NCBI GenBank assembly: GCA_002401365.1
Contig: NVSW01000025.1
Location: 4,433-11,565 of the forward strand
Direction: 5' to 3'
DNA length: 7,133 nt
Source of the DNA: Piscirickettsiaceae bacterium
GTDB taxonomy: Bacteria; Pseudomonadota; Gammaproteobacteria; Methylococcales; Cycloclasticaceae
How positions within the stretch are numbered: position 1 is the stretch's first letter; every line of letters starts with the position of its first letter. The position numbers were made by a program, and so were the translations under genes. Shown piece by piece: positions 4,508 to 7,133 of the stretch. A model generated the notes under the pieces. That model was not told where the DNA came from. It did no database searches and saw nothing but the letters and a program-made list of their open reading frames with translations.

Positions 4508-7039
4508 ATGAAAAGAATATTAATCAATGCAACTCACTCGGAAGAGTTAAGGGTTGCTCTCGTCGATGGACAAAAATTATACGACCTTGATATAGAGGTT
4601 CCTGCAAGAGAACAGAAAAAATCTAATATTTACAAAGGGATCATTACCCGGGTAGAAAGAAGCCTAGAAGCTGTTTTTGTTAATTATGGCGCTGAGCGCC
4701 ATGGATTTCTACCATTTAAAGAAATTTCAGGCTATGCAATTGGCCTTGATAGCCTAGAAATTAAAGACAAAGGACTCATCAAAGAGGGCCAAGAGCTCGT
4801 TGTACAGGTTGAGAAAGAGGAACGGGGCAACAAAGGAGCAGCTCTCACTAGCCACATAAGCCTAGCAGGCAGTTATCTAGTGTTAATGCCTAATAACCCT
4901 GGTGCTGGAGGCATATCGCGCCGTATCGATGGTGACAATAGAACAGCTCTACGTGAAGTATTAAATCAATTAGACATCCCTGAAACAATCGGCCTTATCG
5001 TACGCACAGCCGGTGTTGGCAAGTCCGTAGAAGAATTACAGTGGGATCTTAACTACCTAACACAACTTTGGGATGCAATAAACCGCGCTTCAGACGATCG
5101 TAAAGCACCCTATTTAATTTTCCAAGAAAGCAACTTTGTTATTCGTTCTATTCGTGATTATTTACGCGCAGATATCGACGAAGTGCTTATAGATGACCCA
5201 GCGTCTTACAATTTAGCTCACGATTTCATGCAGCAAATTATGCCGCAATATTTATCTCGCGTTAAGCTATACGAAGATAATGTACCGCTATTTACTCGCT
5301 ATCAAATAGAAAGTCAGATAGAAACTGCTTATGGGCGCGAAGTACCCCTACCTTCAGGTGGTTCGATTGTAATAGACCCCACAGAAGCCCTTACTTCAAT
5401 TGACATTAACTCTGCACGCGCAACCAAGGGTGCTGATTTTGAAACCACCGCACTTAATATTAATTTAGAAGCGGCAGATGAAATAGCAAGGCAGTTACGT
5501 ATTCGCGATATGGGTGGTTTATTTGTTGTCGACTTTATAGACATGGGCCCCAGCAAGAATCAACGGATGGTAGAAAACCGCATCAAAGAAGCGATGAAAC
5601 ACGATCGAGCACGCATTCAATTCAGTAGAATTTCCCGCTTCGGCCTACTCGAAATGTCGCGTCAACGAATTCATTCTTCGCTCACCGAATCAAGCCTGCC
5701 TGTGTGCCCCCGTTGCCACGGTCAAGGTACTATTCGTAGCGTTGAATCGTTATCGCTATCTGTGATACGTATCCTTGAAGAAGAAGCGATGAAAGAGCAT
5801 ACAGCACGAGTCATTGTCCAGCTACCCATCGATTGTGCGACGTTTATATTAAATGAAAAACGTTCCGAAGTGGAACAAATCGAAAAAACACACAATGTCA
5901 CGTTAATTATTGTGCCTAACAAACATCTTGAAACGCCGCATTTCGAAATTGAACGTATTCGCACTAAAGAAGTTAAAGGCGATAATGCAGCGAGCCATGA
6001 ACGTGTACCAGTAGATGACAAACGTGAAGTAAAACACTACCAACGCGACCCCATTGTGCCGCAAAAAGCCGTGGTACAAAACGTAATGCCCGCGTCCCAG
6101 CAGCCAACGCCAAAAGCCCCCCCTGAAGATGGCTTCTTGAAACGTATGTTCAGTAAAATACTAACTACTTCCAAGGAAGACGTCGTAAAAGAAGCTCCAA
6201 AGCAAAGCAAAAGGCCGCAGCAGAACCGTCAACAACGTCCAAAGCAAACAGATGGACAGAACAGAAATCGGAATAAAAATAGAAATAAAAACAGAACCAA
6301 TTCACAACAAAAGCAGAGTAATAACCAAGGCCAGCAAAACAAGGTTGATAGCAAACAAAAGCAGACAGGAAAAACTGCCGATGATAAAGACCAAAAGCAG
6401 CAAAATAACGTCCACCCTGAGCAAAACAAACAGGGTTCAAGCGCCAGTGACAAAGCAACACCGCCACGTAAACGGAGAAGAACCCGTCGCCCAGCTGTTA
6501 AACCTGATAATAACACTAGCAACACGACGGCAACGTCTTCTGTAGACGAACAGAAAAACCCTGTAGTAGCTACTACACCTCATAACTCAACAGAAAAAGC
6601 TATAAAAACACCTGTAGAAGCCAAGAACACTACAGAGAACGCTGTAAAAACACCTACAAACGCTCAGGCACCTAAAGAAACAGTAGCAAAAACTTCTGCT
6701 GAAAAAGTAGTGGCATCTGCGCCGCCCACTAAAAAGCCGGAGGCTGTAAAAAAACCATCTTCAGAGTTGAAAACAGGCGCTAGTAAAGACTCTGTTAAAA
6801 TCGACAAAGATGTTGCCACTACCTCGTCTGGCGTTAGGCACCCTCGCCGGAGAAGACGTAATGCACAAGCAACAGTAAGAAAACCAAAAGAGATCGATAC
6901 AACAAACAAAGTTGCTCAACCGTTAGATAAGCCTAAAGATATTGAAACGCCGAAAGTACCTAAACCAATTGAAAGTTCAAGTTTGATAGAAAAAGCGGCA
7001 GATCACACCAAGGTGAAACCTACGAAGGAAACTGAATAA
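4508..7039 (+). CDS. rne: Ribonuclease E, degradosome endoribonuclease, with a short divergent scaffold tail
   Basis: RNase E cuts single-stranded AU-rich RNA in mRNA decay, rRNA and tRNA maturation, and scaffolds the degradosome at the inner membrane. The catalytic half (1 to about 485) is colinear with E. coli. It has the conserved start MKRILINATHSEELRVALVDG, an S1 domain (about 35-120), the 5'-monophosphate pocket R166/T167 in VRTAGVGKS, catalytic D299 and N301 in DINSARA, D342 in VDFIDM, and the zinc-link CPRC (400-403). An in-frame TAG at 4499-4501 fixes the start. Residues 540-551 (EDGFLKRMFSKI) look like the amphipathic membrane-targeting helix. The tail (about 555-843) is low complexity, rich in Lys, Gln and Asn. 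It carries two arginine-rich patches, PRKRRRTRR (653-661) and PRRRRR (779-784), likely RNA-binding. At 843 residues it is shorter than the 1061 of E. coli, and I see no recognisable enolase or PNPase site. Confidence 0.98.
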   Translation: MKRILINATHSEELRVALVDGQKLYDLDIEVPAREQKKSNIYKGIITRVERSLEAVFVNYGAERHGFLPFKEISGYAIGLDSLEIKDKGLIKEGQELVVQVEKEERGNKGAALTSHISLAGSYLVLMPNNPGAGGISRRIDGDNRTALREVLNQLDIPETIGLIVRTAGVGKSVEELQWDLNYLTQLWDAINRASDDRKAPYLIFQESNFVIRSIRDYLRADIDEVLIDDPASYNLAHDFMQQIMPQYLSRVKLYEDNVPLFTRYQIESQIETAYGREVPLPSGGSIVIDPTEALTSIDINSARATKGADFETTALNINLEAADEIARQLRIRDMGGLFVVDFIDMGPSKNQRMVENRIKEAMKHDRARIQFSRISRFGLLEMSRQRIHSSLTESSLPVCPRCHGQGTIRSVESLSLSVIRILEEEAMKEHTARVIVQLPIDCATFILNEKRSEVEQIEKTHNVTLIIVPNKHLETPHFEIERIRTKEVKGDNAASHERVPVDDKREVKHYQRDPIVPQKAVVQNVMPASQQPTPKAPPEDGFLKRMFSKILTTSKEDVVKEAPKQSKRPQQNRQQRPKQTDGQNRNRNKNRNKNRTNSQQKQSNNQGQQNKVDSKQKQTGKTADDKDQKQQNNVHPEQNKQGSSASDKATPPRKRRRTRRPAVKPDNNTSNTTATSSVDEQKNPVVATTPHNSTEKAIKTPVEAKNTTENAVKTPTNAQAPKETVAKTSAEKVVASAPPTKKPEAVKKPSSELKTGASKDSVKIDKDVATTSSGVRHPRRRRRNAQATVRKPKEIDTTNKVAQPLDKPKDIETPKVPKPIESSSLIEKAADHTKVKPTKETE
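6260..6295 (+). repeat. Asn-Arg/Asn-Lys dipeptide repeat inside rne
   Basis: Residues 585-596 of RNase E are six Asn-basic dipeptides in a row (NR NR NK NR NK NR). At DNA level this is an A-rich run of near-identical 6-base steps. Such a run can grow or shrink by replication slippage and gives a flexible basic segment in the disordered tail. Confidence 0.75.
6590..6673 (+). repeat. 14-residue tandem duplication in the RNase E tail
   Basis: Two adjacent 42-base units encode TEKAIKTPVEAKNT (residues 695-708) and TENAVKTPTNAQAP (709-722). The first eight residues differ only by K/N and I/V, and the DNA copies stay in register. A third, much decayed copy may follow (KETVAKTS, 723-730). It looks like an old in-frame duplication in a tail under weak sequence constraint. 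Confidence 0.65.
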
Positions 7040-7047
7040 ATAAGACC

Positions 7048-7078
7048 AAAAAAACCCGGCAATTGCCGGGTTTTTTTT
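7048..7078. terminator. Bidirectional intrinsic terminator between rne and tRNA-Ser
   Basis: The perfect palindrome CCCGGCAATTGCCGGG (7055-7070) forms a 6-bp G+C stem with an AATT loop. It is flanked by seven A (7048-7054) and eight T (7071-7078). Read rightward it ends rne, whose stop is 15 bases upstream. Read leftward it ends the tRNA-Ser transcript, whose CCA is only a few bases away. Stem, loop and both U-tracts are textbook. Confidence 0.95.
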
Positions 7079-7083
7079 ATGAT

Positions 7084-7133
7084 TGGCGGAGAGACAGGGA
7101 TTCGAACCCTGGATGGTCGTTAAACCATGCCGG
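7084..7133 (-). tRNA. tRNA-Ser, 3' part (cut by right edge)
   Basis: Read on the minus strand, this is the 3' part of a class II tRNA with an encoded CCA (7086-7084). The T arm is 7095-7111, with stem CAGGG/CCCTG and loop TTCGAAT. Before it is a long variable arm with a 5-bp stem (ATGGT/ACCAT, 7113-7117 with 7124-7128), and at the edge the CCGG end of the anticodon stem. A long variable arm leaves Ser, Leu or Tyr. The discriminator base G before CCA points to Ser, since Leu and Tyr use A. The CCGG stem end and the T-arm side resemble E. coli tRNA-Ser(UGA), but the anticodon lies outside the window, so the isoacceptor is open. The gene converges on rne and shares its terminator. Confidence 0.9.

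Noticed and set aside
6165..6525. Overlapping minus-strand frames opposite the rne tail, very rich in Phe, Leu and Cys
   Set aside because: They look like membrane proteins only because the complement of A-rich Lys/Gln/Asn codons gives T-rich codons. Two such frames overlap each other in different registers, which marks them as artefacts.
1..7133. Mobile element, CRISPR array, toxin-antitoxin or defence island
   Set aside because: I saw no transposase, integrase, spaced direct repeats or defence domain. Every gene is a core or signalling gene with normal spacing, and the tRNA end shows no adjacent attachment-site duplicate within the window.

Overview
The window looks like a chromosomal core segment of a gammaproteobacterium, and nothing in it looks mobile. 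The RNase E catalytic half matches the Escherichia coli protein almost motif for motif, and rne sits divergently next to rluC, a common gammaproteobacterial order. The base composition leans to A+T and the RNase E tail is rich in Lys, Gln and Asn. The PhoP/PhoQ-like regulator pair with a PepSY protein would fit a marine or cellulolytic lineage such as the Cellvibrionaceae, but the species cannot be fixed from the sequence alone.

Layout. Bases 1-1471 (minus strand) hold a three-gene signalling cassette read right to left: a small exported PepSY-like protein, an OmpR-family response regulator, and the N-terminal part of a PhoQ-like sensor histidine kinase that runs off the left edge. Bases 1533-4086 (minus strand) hold a tight operon rluC - HAD hydrolase - sppA, joined by a 4-base ATGA overlap and a 2-base gap. 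Bases 4087-4507 are the non-coding region between divergent rluC and rne. It has a good candidate rne promoter that would give a leader of about 357 nt, a weaker rluC promoter facing it, and several inverted repeats. Bases 4508-7039 (plus strand) encode RNase E of 843 residues. A strong bidirectional terminator follows. After it lies the 3' part of a tRNA-Ser gene on the minus strand, cut by the right edge.

How they work together. RNase E (mRNA decay, rRNA and tRNA processing) and RluC (23S rRNA pseudouridylation) are both RNA-metabolism genes firing from one divergent control region. The HAD phosphatase and the membrane S49 peptidase ride behind rluC. The PepSY/regulator/kinase cassette is probably a separate transcription unit that senses an envelope signal, although no convincing terminator separates it from sppA.

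No undescribed multi-gene system is visible. The points most worth a second look are the structured rne leader with mutually exclusive folds, and the short, divergent RNase E scaffold tail with its Asn-Arg/Lys dipeptide run and 14-residue tandem duplication.
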